Assembly: GCA_963771735.1 (NCBI GenBank)
Contig: CAVYUN010000001.1
Coordinates: 310,001 to 374,000 of the forward strand
DNA from: 66-474 sp963771735
Lineage (GTDB): Bacteria; Pseudomonadota; Gammaproteobacteria; Xanthomonadales; Rhodanobacteraceae
DNA length: 64,000 bases
Direction of reading: 5' to 3'
A model generated the notes under the pieces. That model was not told the origin of the DNA. It saw only the letters and a program-made list of their open reading frames with translations, and did no database searches. Every line of letters begins with the position of its first letter. Position 1 is the stretch's first letter. The translations under genes were made by a program, and so were the position numbers. Of the stretch, positions 41,577-50,898 are shown in pieces.

Positions 41577-41947
41577 TTCCTGGCCTTGGCCGCTGTGCGT
41601 CGCGTCGACTCGCGTCCGCGCTTCGCGCTGGAAGCGGAACGCATGGATTTCGGCAGGCATGCCCTGCCGCCACAGCAATTCGCGGTCAGGAACGAAACGA
41701 GATCATCCATCAGCGCGTAATTGGCCGCGTAGAAAATGAAACGACCTTGCTGGCGTCTGGTGACCAGGCCGACATGACTGAGGTGGGTCAGGTGGAACGA
41801 CAGCGTCGGCCCGGGTATACCGAGTCGTTCACCGACCGCGCCCGCGTTGACGCCTTCCGGGCCGGCTTCGACCAGCAGCCTGAAGATGCCGAGGCGCGAC
41901 TCGTGCCCAAGCGCCGCGAGGATTTCGGTGGCATTCAATATTTCCAT
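41573..41947 (-). CDS. arsR: ArsR-family arsenic-responsive repressor
   Basis: ArsR represses the ars operon until As(III) binds. The 124-residue product has the winged helix LAALGHESRLGIFRLLVEAG..LGIPGPTLSFHLTHLSHVGLV. The C-terminal part has NCCGGRACLPK, an adjacent Cys pair plus a third Cys, consistent with a C-terminal As(III) site as in some proteobacterial ArsRs. The tail is Arg/Lys-rich. It heads the arsR-arsC-acr3 operon with ATGA junctions. Confidence 0.94.
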   Translation of the reverse strand: MEILNATEILAALGHESRLGIFRLLVEAGPEGVNAGAVGERLGIPGPTLSFHLTHLSHVGLVTRRQQGRFIFYAANYALMDDLVSFLTANCCGGRACLPKSMRSASSAKRGRESTRRTAAKARK

Positions 41948-41961
41948 ATTTGTTGAAATAT
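41946..41961. promoter_or_regulatory. Palindrome at the arsR start, probable ArsR operator
   Basis: ATATTT-GTTG-AAATAT is a perfect 6-bp inverted repeat overlapping the arsR start codon (41945-41947). A related half-site TTGAAAT lies 13 bases upstream. ArsR proteins bind AT-rich palindromes of this kind, so autoregulation is likely. The overlap with the ATG suggests a very short leader. Confidence 0.6.
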
Positions 41962-42131
41962 AGATTTATTGAAATGCCATGTCAATGTGCCGTCGTGGCG
42001 TGGCACACGGCAACCACGCCCTGCCCTCCGGCACGGGCACGCGACCACGTTCGACGGCTGGGCACGACACACCCACGCGACGCAGGCGCCCTGCTACCCT
42101 CGCCGCGTGCAGCGGGAAAAGGGAATCCGTC

Positions 42132-42929
42132 ATGCGAGGGTGGGCTTGGGCAGGTTGCGCGATCGTCATGGCACTCGTTGGCGTGACACGCGCACACGCA
42201 GAAACAAGCGTGCAGGTATTGGAAACGCACCCGTCAGGTGCCGTGATCACGCTGGCCAGCAACCAGAATTTCTACCTGCACTTGCGCTACCGGACCGATC
42301 GACCGGTCCAGATCTGGGCACGGCCGTATTTTCGGGGCAAGGCGGTCAATGCGGGCAGCAACCCGTCACGCAGCTACCCCGCCGGCAGCGGCGAAGCCCT
42401 CGGCTGGTTTTTCCTGTTCAAGCCGGGCACGCAAGTGGACGAGGTGCGGATCAGTGCGGGCGATGGTTCGTACAAGGGCACGCAAGTGGTCGCGACGTAT
42501 CCGGTGCAAATCATCGGTGGTGACCAGCCGGTCGCGACGCAGGACCAGCCCGCCTGGGTCACGCGGCTGAACGCACTCGATGCCACGGCGCAGAAGGCAG
42601 GTTACGAAAGGCAGATGAATGCACCGGTGTCCGCGGGAGACAGATTATTGCTCGGTGGCTTCATGCTGGGAATGCTGACACTCGGCATCCTGGGATTTGC
42701 CGCACCCGCATGGGGCCTTTGGCGTTGGCGTGGCGGCTGGCGCATCGCCGCGGCGATACCGGCGGCGATCATGGCGTTCGTGGTGTTGCGCATCATTGCC
42801 GCGACCGCGATCGATCCGACGTCGCACAACCTGTGGCCTTTCGAGATCGTCATGTGGGGCGGCCTCAGTTGCGCATGGATACTGGTACTCGCGGTCGCGC
42901 GCAGGCTCTTCGGAAGCGCGCAAGCCTGA
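42132..42929 (+). CDS. Exported membrane-anchored protein of unknown function
   Basis: A 265-residue protein with signal peptide (MRGWAWAGCAIVMALVGVTR, cleavage after AHA). A roughly 160-residue periplasmic domain (VQVLETHPSGAVITLASNQN..IWARPYFRGKAVNAGSNPS..VDEVRISAGDG) follows, then three hydrophobic segments at the C-terminus (LLLGGFMLGMLTLGILGFAA, IAAAIPAAIMAFVVLRIIAA, FEIVMWGGLSCAWILVLAVA). No named family is recognised. It is convergent with the antiporter gene, 20 bases apart. Confidence 0.75.
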   Translation: MRGWAWAGCAIVMALVGVTRAHAETSVQVLETHPSGAVITLASNQNFYLHLRYRTDRPVQIWARPYFRGKAVNAGSNPSRSYPAGSGEALGWFFLFKPGTQVDEVRISAGDGSYKGTQVVATYPVQIIGGDQPVATQDQPAWVTRLNALDATAQKAGYERQMNAPVSAGDRLLLGGFMLGMLTLGILGFAAPAWGLWRWRGGWRIAAAIPAAIMAFVVLRIIAATAIDPTSHNLWPFEIVMWGGLSCAWILVLAVARRLFGSAQA

Positions 42930-42949
42930 GGCTGACGCCGGCACGGCGT

Positions 42950-44707
42950 TCAAGTCGCCGGCGGCTCGCGTTCGACCAGGTCGCGCAACGCCGCCTGCAT
43001 GCGTGCGTGCACCCGCACCAGCGATCCCCACAGGAACCAGACGGTGAACGCGCCGATCGCCAGCAGGGCCAGCAACACGCCGCGCGGCGGCAGGATGCTG
43101 CTGCCCAGCGCAGCGACCAGCAACGCCATGCCGGCCAGCGCGCCGAGCGGCACCAACTTGCCGAATACCCGGCGCAATCCCGCGGTACGCACACCGTGAA
43201 CCTGCTCGCTGATACCCAGTTCCGCAAGCAACATGCCCAGCGCATCGGCCTTGCGATAGACCGCGATCAGCATCGGCAATGACACGAACAACGCGATCGC
43301 CCAGATCAGCGAGCGCCGCACCACCGGCGCCAGCGGCAGCTGCGGCCACCAGCGCGGCAGCATGCTGCTGGCGAACGCGCCAATGCCGAACACCGCGCAC
43401 ACCAGCAACAGGTTCACCCCGATGTGCCACAGCAATCGGCGCAACATCTTCGCCAGCATCACGTCCTTGCGCACCGACGCGGTACCGCTGATCCATTCGT
43501 GATAGCCCAGCGCCAGCACGCGCATCGAATCAGGCGTCATCCGTCCCAGTGCAGCGAGCATCAATGGCTCGGCGCGCAGCAGCACCGGCGACACCAGCAT
43601 GCACGCCACCGCCGCGGTCACGGTCAGCGGATACAGGAAGTTGCCCACCGCGCCGGCGGCGATGCCCAAGGTCGCGATCACGAACGAGAACTCGCCGATC
43701 TGGGCCATGGTCAACCCCGTGCGCAGGGAATCTCGCGCGCCGCGCCCCGCGCACATGAAGGCACCCGCGCCGCACGCAAGTGTCTTGCCTACGACGACCG
43801 CCAACGCAAGACCCAGCGCGGGCCACAACCACGGCAGCATCTGCGCGGGGTCCAGCAGCAGCCCGATCGCCACGAAGAAGATCGCCGCGAACATGTCGCG
43901 CACCGGCCGCACCAAGCGCACGATACGCTCCGAACAGCGCGCCTCGGCCACCACCACGCCGGCCAGGAACGCGCCCAGCGCCACGCTGAAACCTTCCCAC
44001 ACCGCCAGCAGGCAGGCGCCGAAGCAGATGCCCAGCGCGGTCACCAGCAGGGGCTCGTCGCGTCCGCGCTTCGCCAGCCAGTCCAGCAGCCGCGGCAGCA
44101 GCAACAAACCCAGCACCAGTGCCGCCGCGACGAACAGCAGCATCCGCCACAACACCGCGAAGGCAATGCCCGCCGCACCCGAACTGCCGACCGCGATCGC
44201 GCTCAATACCGTGATCAGTACTACCGTCAGCACCTCCTCGGATATCAGCATGCCCACCATGCCCGCGACAAAAGGCTGTCCGCGCCAGTCACGGTCGGCC
44301 ACCGTGCGCACAGCAATCATGGTCGAGGAGAAACACACCACGCCACCCAGGAACAATGATTCCCGGCCGCCGAGTCCGGCCAGCCGTCCGATCTCGATGC
44401 CGACCCAGAACATGAACCCCACTTCCACCAGCGCGGCCAGCATCACGCCGGCGCCCAGCGTTCGCAGCTTGCGCAGGTTGGAGTCGAGCCCCAGCGTGAA
44501 CATCAGCAGCACCACGCCGAGGTTGGCGATCGACTGCATGGTGTGCTGATCGGTCAGGAACCGCCACGGCATGTGCGGACCGATCAGCACCCCGGCCACG
44601 ATGTAACCCAGCAGCACCGGCAGGCGCAGGCGCGGGAACACCACCACCACCACGCCAGCGGCCAGCATCACGCAAGCCAGGTCGCGGATGAATCCGATTT
44701 CGTGCAA
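42950..44707 (-). CDS. CPA2-family cation:proton antiporter (KefB/YbaL-like)
   Basis: A 585-residue membrane protein. The first 400 residues form a Na+/H+ exchanger domain with about 12 helices: LGYIVAGVLIGPHMPW, NLGVVLLMFTLGLDSNLRKL, FSSTMIAVRTVADRD, VALGAFLAGVVVAEARCSE and LTMAQIGEFSFVIATLG. The C-terminal 180 residues add membrane segments and a short helical tail instead of a TrkA-N domain. The start is taken as TTG 44705-44707 after GGGAGG; the upstream part of the frame runs over the tRNA genes. Likely exports K+ or Na+ in exchange for H+. Confidence 0.85.
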   Translation of the reverse strand: MHEIGFIRDLACVMLAAGVVVVVFPRLRLPVLLGYIVAGVLIGPHMPWRFLTDQHTMQSIANLGVVLLMFTLGLDSNLRKLRTLGAGVMLAALVEVGFMFWVGIEIGRLAGLGGRESLFLGGVVCFSSTMIAVRTVADRDWRGQPFVAGMVGMLISEEVLTVVLITVLSAIAVGSSGAAGIAFAVLWRMLLFVAAALVLGLLLLPRLLDWLAKRGRDEPLLVTALGICFGACLLAVWEGFSVALGAFLAGVVVAEARCSERIVRLVRPVRDMFAAIFFVAIGLLLDPAQMLPWLWPALGLALAVVVGKTLACGAGAFMCAGRGARDSLRTGLTMAQIGEFSFVIATLGIAAGAVGNFLYPLTVTAAVACMLVSPVLLRAEPLMLAALGRMTPDSMRVLALGYHEWISGTASVRKDVMLAKMLRRLLWHIGVNLLLVCAVFGIGAFASSMLPRWWPQLPLAPVVRRSLIWAIALFVSLPMLIAVYRKADALGMLLAELGISEQVHGVRTAGLRRVFGKLVPLGALAGMALLVAALGSSILPPRGVLLALLAIGAFTVWFLWGSLVRVHARMQAALRDLVEREPPAT

Positions 44708-44755
44708 GACATCCCTCCCATGGTCATGTGCAACAGGGATTTCGCGCAAAAATGC

Positions 44756-44784
44756 TTGACGCTGAAATCGGGTGCACCTATCCT
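44756..44784 (+). promoter_or_regulatory. Sigma-70 promoter of the tRNA operon
   Basis: TTGACG at 44756-44761 and TATCCT at 44779-44784 are 17 bases apart, 16 bases before tRNA-Ala. A GC-rich stretch follows the -10, as in stringently controlled stable-RNA promoters. Confidence 0.7.
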
Positions 44785-44800
44785 TTCGCGTTCCCAGCGT

Positions 44801-44876
<76 letters not shown>

Positions 44877-44888
44877 AATCCCCACGCT

Positions 44889-44964
44889 GTCCCCATCGTC
44901 TAGAGGCCTAGGACACCACCCTTTCACGGTGGCGACCGGGGTTCGAATCCCCGTGGGGACGCCA
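44889..44964 (+). tRNA. tRNA-Glu (TTC)
   Basis: A 76-nt cloverleaf with acceptor GTCCCCA/TGGGGAC, anticodon stem CCACC/GGTGG and loop CTTTCAC giving TTC at 44923-44925. GGTTCGAATCC is the T arm and GCCA the 3' end. Twelve bases after tRNA-Ala, same transcript. Confidence 0.97.
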
Positions 44965-45044
44965 TGGCTGTTGCCACGGCACGCCGGGATGCAAGTAAAA
45001 TACGCGACTCGTTGGTCACGACTCATCGATCGCGACATCAAAAT

Positions 45045-45069
45045 GCGGAGCGGTAGTTCAGCTGGTGGT
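45045..45069 (+). repeat. 5' fragment of tRNA-Asp
   Basis: AATGCGGAGCGGTAGTTCAG then CTGGT repeats the first part of the intact tRNA-Asp at 45182 including three upstream bases. The similarity ends in the D loop, so only the acceptor 5' strand and the D arm are duplicated. It cannot fold as a tRNA. Confidence 0.8.
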
Positions 45070-45081
45070 TCCGCGAGCGTC

Positions 45082-45106
45082 CGCGAATGTCCAGTGGACA
45101 TTCGCG
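45082..45106. repeat. Perfect 25-nt palindrome inside the tRNA-Asp partial duplication
   Basis: CGCGAATGTCCA and its exact complement TGGACATTCGCG flank a single central G. It lies just after the tRNA-Asp fragment, in place of the remainder of the tRNA. Confidence 0.85.
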
Positions 45107-45181
45107 CGAAGCAGAACCGGTGAGTCATGGATGGCGAACGGCAATCCACCACGGATGGTTGTGGCAAGAACAGAACAATGC

Positions 45182-45258
45182 GGAGCGGTAGTTCAGCTGG
45201 TTAGAATGCTGGCCTGTCACGCCGGAGGTCGCGGGTTCGAGTCCCGTCCGCTCCGCCA
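45182..45258 (+). tRNA. tRNA-Asp (GTC)
   Basis: A 77-nt cloverleaf: acceptor GGAGCGG/CCGCTCC, D arm with AGTTCAGCTGGTTAGAAT, anticodon loop CTGTCAC giving GTC at 45216-45218, T arm GGTTCGAGTCC, encoded GCCA. Confidence 0.97.
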
Positions 45259-45285
45259 TTTCTGGAAGCCACGCCCGATTTTCGA

Positions 45286-45307
45286 AGCCCGCCTCGCGCG
45301 GGTTTTT
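45286..45307 (+). terminator. Terminator of the tRNA operon
   Basis: CCCGC, loop CTCGC, GCGGG followed by TTTTT, 28 bases after tRNA-Asp. On the other strand the same hairpin lies inside the first bases after the DUF1249 gene stop, so it may serve both. Confidence 0.7.
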
Positions 45308-45310
45308 CAT

Positions 45311-45820
45311 TTACGCGACGGTCGCTTCCGGCTCGACGCTCTGCAACGTCGCCACCGAGTGCCCTTGCTCGCCCAGGTATTCCAGCCAGCGGTTGAGGAA
45401 CCCGTTCATGCGGATGCGGTGCTGCAATACGTTGCGCGTCGGCGCCAGCGGCCCCAGCACCTGCCACAGGTCGCGGCCGGGCTGGCAGTGCAACGCCTCG
45501 GTCACATGCGCATCGAGGTAACAGCGTAGCTGCGCGGAAGGCGCAAGGTTGCCGGTGGACGCGTCCAGCACGTCATAGGTCAACCCGAGTTCCAGCGTGT
45601 ACGGATGGCGATCCTGCACCGACAGCCGCACGTCGAGACCGTCGCCGACCGACGACAGGTATTCGCCGACCGCCAGCCGGTGCGGCGCGAACAGCCGCGC
45701 GAGACGGTGGTGGTTTTCCGTGTACAGCCCCATCAGCCAGCCGAAACGATCCGGCAGCAGCGTGGCCGCGAAAGAGCGGCGGCGTGGTGTGGTGGCGGAA
45801 TGGACGAGTACCGATTGCAT
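45311..45820 (-). CDS. DUF1249 family protein (YqiB-like)
   Basis: A 169-residue cytoplasmic protein. Family features are RFGWLMGLYTENHHRLARLF near the N-terminus, then RHPYTLELGLTYDV, QLRCYLDAHVTEALHC and the C-terminal NGFLNRWLEYLGEQGHS. DUF1249 (YqiB) is widespread in gammaproteobacteria, often near nudF/cpdA; those neighbours are not in this window. Function unknown. Confidence 0.85.
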   Translation of the reverse strand: MQSVLVHSATTPRRRSFAATLLPDRFGWLMGLYTENHHRLARLFAPHRLAVGEYLSSVGDGLDVRLSVQDRHPYTLELGLTYDVLDASTGNLAPSAQLRCYLDAHVTEALHCQPGRDLWQVLGPLAPTRNVLQHRIRMNGFLNRWLEYLGEQGHSVATLQSVEPEATVA

Positions 45821-45894
45821 GGGTCGATCTTAGCGCAGGATTTCGTTTTGACACGTCTTGCATTTTCCGTGCAAAACGCGCAACGTAACGGTCT

Positions 45895-45912
45895 CGGCGC
45901 CGCAAGGCGCCG
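45895..45912. repeat. Short GC hairpin
   Basis: CGGCGCC, loop GCAA, GGCGCCG: a 7-bp perfect stem with a GNRA-type tetraloop between the DUF1249 gene and the end of the metallopeptidase gene. It lacks a T run. It may stabilise or terminate the metallopeptidase mRNA. Confidence 0.4.
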
Positions 45913-45955
45913 AAGCTGTTTCAGGGCCCGGTGAATGTGCGGGCGCGAGCGCCGA

Positions 45956-46825
<870 letters not shown>

Positions 46826-47037
46826 CGCGATTCTCCTTTCCCCGTGCGCCCCGCGCATGCGGGCGTCCGCGGACTTTGCGCCAACCCTCGCCAGCGCGCA
46901 AGCATCGATCGCGGCATGCGCTGCGCGGTTGCGCATTCCGGTCGACCCCGCAATGATCGGAGGATAACCAGCGGCGCGCCACTGCCGGCGCGCCCGTCCA
47001 TCAACCGGGAATCCATATCCGCAAAGAGGAACACGCC

Positions 47038-48729
47038 ATGCCAGCAACTCCGGAATCCGCTGCCGTCGCCGGTGATCGCCGCCTGCACCGTCACGTCGGC
47101 CTGGTCGGGCTGCTGTTCACCGCAGTCGGATCGATCATCGGCTCGGGCTGGTTGTTCGGCGCGCTGGCGGCGTCCGAGCAAGCCGGGCCGGCATCGGTCC
47201 TGTCGTGGTTGTTCGGCGCCATCATGATCGGGTTCATCGGGCTCACCTATGCCGAACTCGGCACGATGTTTCCGGTATCCGGCGGCGTCGTGCGTTTCCC
47301 GCATTTCGCGTTCGGCTCGTTCGCGAGTTACACCTCGGGCTGGATCACCTGGCTCGGCGCCGCTTCCACCGCGCCGATCGAGGTCGAGGCGGCATTGCAA
47401 TACGGGGCCAACTACCTGCCCTGGCTGCAGACGCTGAAACACGGCACCGCGGTACTGACCGGACCGGGCTATGCCGTCGCGGCCGGGCTGATGCTGCTGT
47501 TCAGCATCATCAACATGTTCGGCATCCGCTGGTTCGCACGCCTCAACAACGTGCTGGTGTGGTGGAAGATCGTGATCATCACGATCGTGGTGATCGCATT
47601 CCTGAGCGCCGATTTCCACACCGGACATTTCGCGCATCCGGCCGCCGGCGGGTTCCTGGCGTTGGGCTGGCACGGCGTGTTCTCGGCGATCGCGACCGCC
47701 GGCATCGTGTTTTCCTACCTCGGGTTCCGGCAGGGCGTGAACCTTGCCGGCGAAACCGACAACCCGCAGCGCAACGTCCCGATCGCGGTACTCGGTTCGC
47801 TGATCATCTGCGCGATCATCTACATCGGCCTGCAAATCGCCTTCATCGGCGCCCTGCCCGAGTCGGCACTGGCCAACGGCTGGGCGCATATCGGCACCAC
47901 CTTCAGCGGCGGCATCGGCGACCGCGCGCTGGCGTTCGGTCCGCTGGCCGCACTGGCGGGCACGCTGGGCCTGACCTGGCTGGCAATCCTGCTTTACATC
48001 GACGCCTTCGTTTCGCCCGCCGACACCGGCCTGATCTACACCACCATCACCGCACGCGTGTCCTACGCGATGGGCCGCAACGGCAACGCGCCGTCGGGAC
48101 TGGCCAAGGTCAGCCGGCGCGGGGTGCCGTGGGTCAGCGTGGTCCTGGCCTTCATCGTCGGACTGATCTTCTTCCTGCCGTTCCCCGGCTGGCAACAGTT
48201 GGTGGGCTTCGTCACTTCGGCCACGGTCCTGTCGTTCGGCTCCGGGCCGCTGGTCTTGATCGCGCTGCGCAAGGAGCTGCCCGAGTACAAGCGGCCGTTC
48301 CGCCTGCGCGGCGGATGGCTCGTTCCCTGGCTCGCATTCCTGTCTTCCAACCTGATCGTGTTGTGGTCCGGCTGGGACATCGTGTGGAAACTGATGGTGG
48401 CGATGCTGCTGGGCTTCGTGATCCTCGCCATCCACGAAGTGGTGCGCCGCGCACACACGCCCCGGCTCGATTTCCGTTCCGGCTTCTGGGTGCTGCCGTG
48501 GCTGGGCGGCCTGACCCTGATCGGCTGGGTCGGCCACTATCCGGATCCATCGAAGCACGCCGGCAACCTGAGCCTGCTCGACCTCGGCCCCGAGGTGCTG
48601 GTCACCGCGGTGTTCTCCGCGCTCGTCATGTGGCTGGCGTACGCGTTCCGCCTGCGCAGGACGCGGGTCGAGGAATACCTCGAAGTACCCTGGGAAGACG
48701 TCGAGGAAGGCGACTTCGAGGCGCCTTGA
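47038..48729 (+). CDS. APC-family amino acid permease
   Basis: A 563-residue secondary transporter with about 12-14 transmembrane helices. The first helix has VGSIIGSGWLFGALAASEQAG, the typical GSGW-type unwound helix of the APC superfamily. It also has SWLFGAIMIGFIGLTYAELG and GIVFSYLGFRQGVNLAGETD. The tail is acidic (EVPWEDVEEGDFEAP). The substrate is probably an amino acid or polyamine; this is family knowledge only. The start at 47038 is on the opposite strand from the metallopeptidase. Confidence 0.9.
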   Translation: MPATPESAAVAGDRRLHRHVGLVGLLFTAVGSIIGSGWLFGALAASEQAGPASVLSWLFGAIMIGFIGLTYAELGTMFPVSGGVVRFPHFAFGSFASYTSGWITWLGAASTAPIEVEAALQYGANYLPWLQTLKHGTAVLTGPGYAVAAGLMLLFSIINMFGIRWFARLNNVLVWWKIVIITIVVIAFLSADFHTGHFAHPAAGGFLALGWHGVFSAIATAGIVFSYLGFRQGVNLAGETDNPQRNVPIAVLGSLIICAIIYIGLQIAFIGALPESALANGWAHIGTTFSGGIGDRALAFGPLAALAGTLGLTWLAILLYIDAFVSPADTGLIYTTITARVSYAMGRNGNAPSGLAKVSRRGVPWVSVVLAFIVGLIFFLPFPGWQQLVGFVTSATVLSFGSGPLVLIALRKELPEYKRPFRLRGGWLVPWLAFLSSNLIVLWSGWDIVWKLMVAMLLGFVILAIHEVVRRAHTPRLDFRSGFWVLPWLGGLTLIGWVGHYPDPSKHAGNLSLLDLGPEVLVTAVFSALVMWLAYAFRLRRTRVEEYLEVPWEDVEEGDFEAP

Positions 48730-48800
48730 GCGACTTCACGGCGCAGGCATCCGCCTGACCATCGGCGACCGTCGCGCTGTTTGTGGGAGAATCTGCACCG

Positions 48801-48823
48801 CGGCCGCACATTTCGTGCGGCCG
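48801..48823. terminator. Hairpin after the APC permease
   Basis: CGGCCGCAC, loop ATTTC, GTGCGGCCG: a 9-bp perfect stem, followed by TTCGCCTTTG. It lies between the permease stop (48729) and the EamA gene start (48849). Confidence 0.6.
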
Positions 48824-48848
48824 TTCGCCTTTGCACGCATACCTTGCC

Positions 48849-49772
48849 ATGGCCTCGACTTCGCGCGCCCACCTGCAACTGCATTTCTGCGTGCTGCTGT
48901 GGGGTTTCACCGCCATCCTCGGCAAGCTGATCACGCTGACCGCGCTGCAACTGGTTTGGTGGCGCATGCTGATCGTCACCCTTGCGCTGCTGCTGTTGCC
49001 GAAGGTGTGGCGCGAACTGCGCGCGATGTCGCGCCGGCACCTGCTCGCCTATGCCGGCATCGGCGTGCTGGTCGCGCTGCACTGGCTGACCTTCTATTCC
49101 GCGGTCAAGCTCGCGAATGCTTCGGTCGCCGCGACCTGCATCGCGCTGGCGCCGGTGTTCCTGTCGCTGATCGAACCGTGGGTGGTCGGCCGCCGGTTCG
49201 AGCCGCGCGAACTGCTGCTGGGCGCGGCGGTGGTGCCGGGCGTCGCGCTGGTGGTCGGCGGCGTGCCCGCCGACATGCGCCTCGGCATCGCGGTGGGCGT
49301 GCTGTCGGCGGTGTTCTGCGCGGCGTTCGGCGCGCTCAACAAACGCATGGCCGATCGCAGCGGTCCGCTCACCATCACCTGCCTGGAACTTGGCGCCGGC
49401 ACCTTGTTCCTGACGCTGGTGACCGCGTTCTGGCACGCGGAAGGTTCGTTCGTGTTGCCCGGCCTGCACGACACCGCGTTGCTGCTGATCCTGGCACTGG
49501 TCTGCACCCTGCTGCCGTTCGCGCTGGCGATGGCGGTGCTGCGCCAGCTGTCGGCCTACACGGTGCAGCTGGCGACCAACCTCGAGCCCGTGTATGCAAT
49601 CGTGCTGGCGGTGATCCTGCTCGGCGAGCAGCACCAGCTCGACGCGTGGTTCTACGCGGGCGTCGCGATCATCCTCGGTGCGGTGTTCGCGCACCCGTTG
49701 CTGATCCGCCGCCCCGCCGTCAAGCCACCCGCGTCGGTGCTGGGCACGGCCGAGTCGAAGTCCTTCGAGTAA
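48849..49772 (+). CDS. EamA/DMT-superfamily transporter
   Basis: A 307-residue integral membrane protein with ten predicted helices in two EamA repeats: LHFCVLLWGFTAILGKLITL..LVWWRMLIVTLALLLLP in the first and LSAVFCAAFGALNKRMADRS..TNLEPVYAIVLAVILLGE in the second. The segment before the last helices (LEPVYAIVLA.ILLGEQ) is the usual DMT signature. Substrate unknown. The ATG 48849 (MASTSRAHLQL) is preferred to an earlier in-frame start that would overlap the hairpin. Confidence 0.9.
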   Translation: MASTSRAHLQLHFCVLLWGFTAILGKLITLTALQLVWWRMLIVTLALLLLPKVWRELRAMSRRHLLAYAGIGVLVALHWLTFYSAVKLANASVAATCIALAPVFLSLIEPWVVGRRFEPRELLLGAAVVPGVALVVGGVPADMRLGIAVGVLSAVFCAAFGALNKRMADRSGPLTITCLELGAGTLFLTLVTAFWHAEGSFVLPGLHDTALLLILALVCTLLPFALAMAVLRQLSAYTVQLATNLEPVYAIVLAVILLGEQHQLDAWFYAGVAIILGAVFAHPLLIRRPAVKPPASVLGTAESKSFE

Positions 49773-49827
49773 CGGGTCGGCTCGCCGCGCAGCAGCGCTG
49801 CCCCGACCGGCTGCTATCGTAGACGGA

Positions 49828-50658
49828 ATGTCCACCGCCCCGCCGCGCGATCAGGGTTTCCGCAAGCTCGTGATGTTGCGCGTGGATGCGCGCGCGAGCA
49901 CGCGCCACCCCGACAAGGTCATCGCCGAAGCGCCGGTCGCGCTGGTTTACAACGGCATGGCCTTCGCGGTGATGATGGCAACGCCTTGCGACCTCGGCGA
50001 CTTCGCGCTGGGCTTCGCGCTGGCCGAAGGCATCGTCGCGGGCCCCGACGAATTCGAACTGGTGGACGTACTGGAAACGCAGCAAGGCATCACCCTGCAG
50101 GGCTTGATCCCGCATGCGCGCTTCGAAGCCCTGCGGGAACGCCGGCGCAACCTGGCCGGACGCAGCGGTTGCGGGCTGTGCGGTGTCGAGGCGCTGCAAG
50201 ACGCGGTGCGTCCGCTGCCGAAGGTGGACTCCGCGAACCCGGTCGGGCACGACGCGATCACGGCGGGCATGCACGCCCTCGCGGATGGCCAATCATTGAA
50301 CACGATCACCGGCGGCGCGCACGCGGCAGCATTCGTCGCGGCGGATGGATCTGCGATCGTGCGCGAGGACGTCGGCCGCCACAACGCACTGGACAAGCTG
50401 ATCGGTGCGCTGGCTGCGACCGCGCGCACCCGCGAGGCACTGACGTCATGCACGTCGCAAGGCTTCCTCGCGATCACCTCGCGCGCGTCGTGGGAAATCG
50501 TGCACAAGGCCGCGCACGCCGGCATCGCGGTGGTCGCGGCGATCTCGGCGCCGACCTCGCTGGCGATCGAAGCGGCCGACGCCGCCGGCATCACCCTGAT
50601 CGCATTCGCACGCGACGACGTGATGAACGTCTACACCCATCCGCACCGGATCGATTGA
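49828..50658 (+). CDS. fdhD: Formate dehydrogenase accessory sulfurtransferase FdhD
   Basis: FdhD transfers sulfur from IscS to the molybdenum/tungsten bis-MGD cofactor so formate dehydrogenase becomes active. The 276-residue product has the substrate-loop Cys pair in RSGCGLCGVEAL (CxxC), the conserved ALGFALAEGIV region and the C-terminal REDVGRHNALDKLIG. No formate dehydrogenase or other molybdoenzyme is in this window, so its client lies elsewhere. Confidence 0.94.
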   Translation: MSTAPPRDQGFRKLVMLRVDARASTRHPDKVIAEAPVALVYNGMAFAVMMATPCDLGDFALGFALAEGIVAGPDEFELVDVLETQQGITLQGLIPHARFEALRERRRNLAGRSGCGLCGVEALQDAVRPLPKVDSANPVGHDAITAGMHALADGQSLNTITGGAHAAAFVAADGSAIVREDVGRHNALDKLIGALAATARTREALTSCTSQGFLAITSRASWEIVHKAAHAGIAVVAAISAPTSLAIEAADAAGITLIAFARDDVMNVYTHPHRID

Positions 50659-50691
50659 CCCGGTGCGAACGGGACCGGCGGGCGGCGTCCG

Positions 50692-50793
50692 TCAGGTACG
50701 TTCGCCCTTCTTCGCGTGTTTCTCGGCGCGCTTTTCCTTCAGCGACTTCTGCGGCTTTTTCTTGCCTTCCTTCTTTTTTTCGAGACCTTTCAT
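50692..50793 (-). CDS. Lysine-rich 33-residue protein
   Basis: A short frame MKGLEKKKEGKKKPQKSLKE.. with 13 Lys, 2 Arg and 5 Glu in 33 residues. The ATG 50791-50793 has AGGAG seven bases upstream, which supports translation. It is divergent from dacB and lies between fdhD and dacB. Similar tiny Lys-rich proteins exist in proteobacteria but have no known function; binding to nucleic acid would fit the charge. Confidence 0.6.
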   Translation of the reverse strand: MKGLEKKKEGKKKPQKSLKEKRAEKHAKKGERT

Positions 50794-50898
50794 CTTGCGC
50801 TCCTCTTGGCAGTGGTCCGCATGCGCAAAGATGCGCCAGTCCGGCCCGCCGCGCAAGGGGTTTCGTGGGCCGCCGGGGCGGCATGTCAGAATGAGCGC

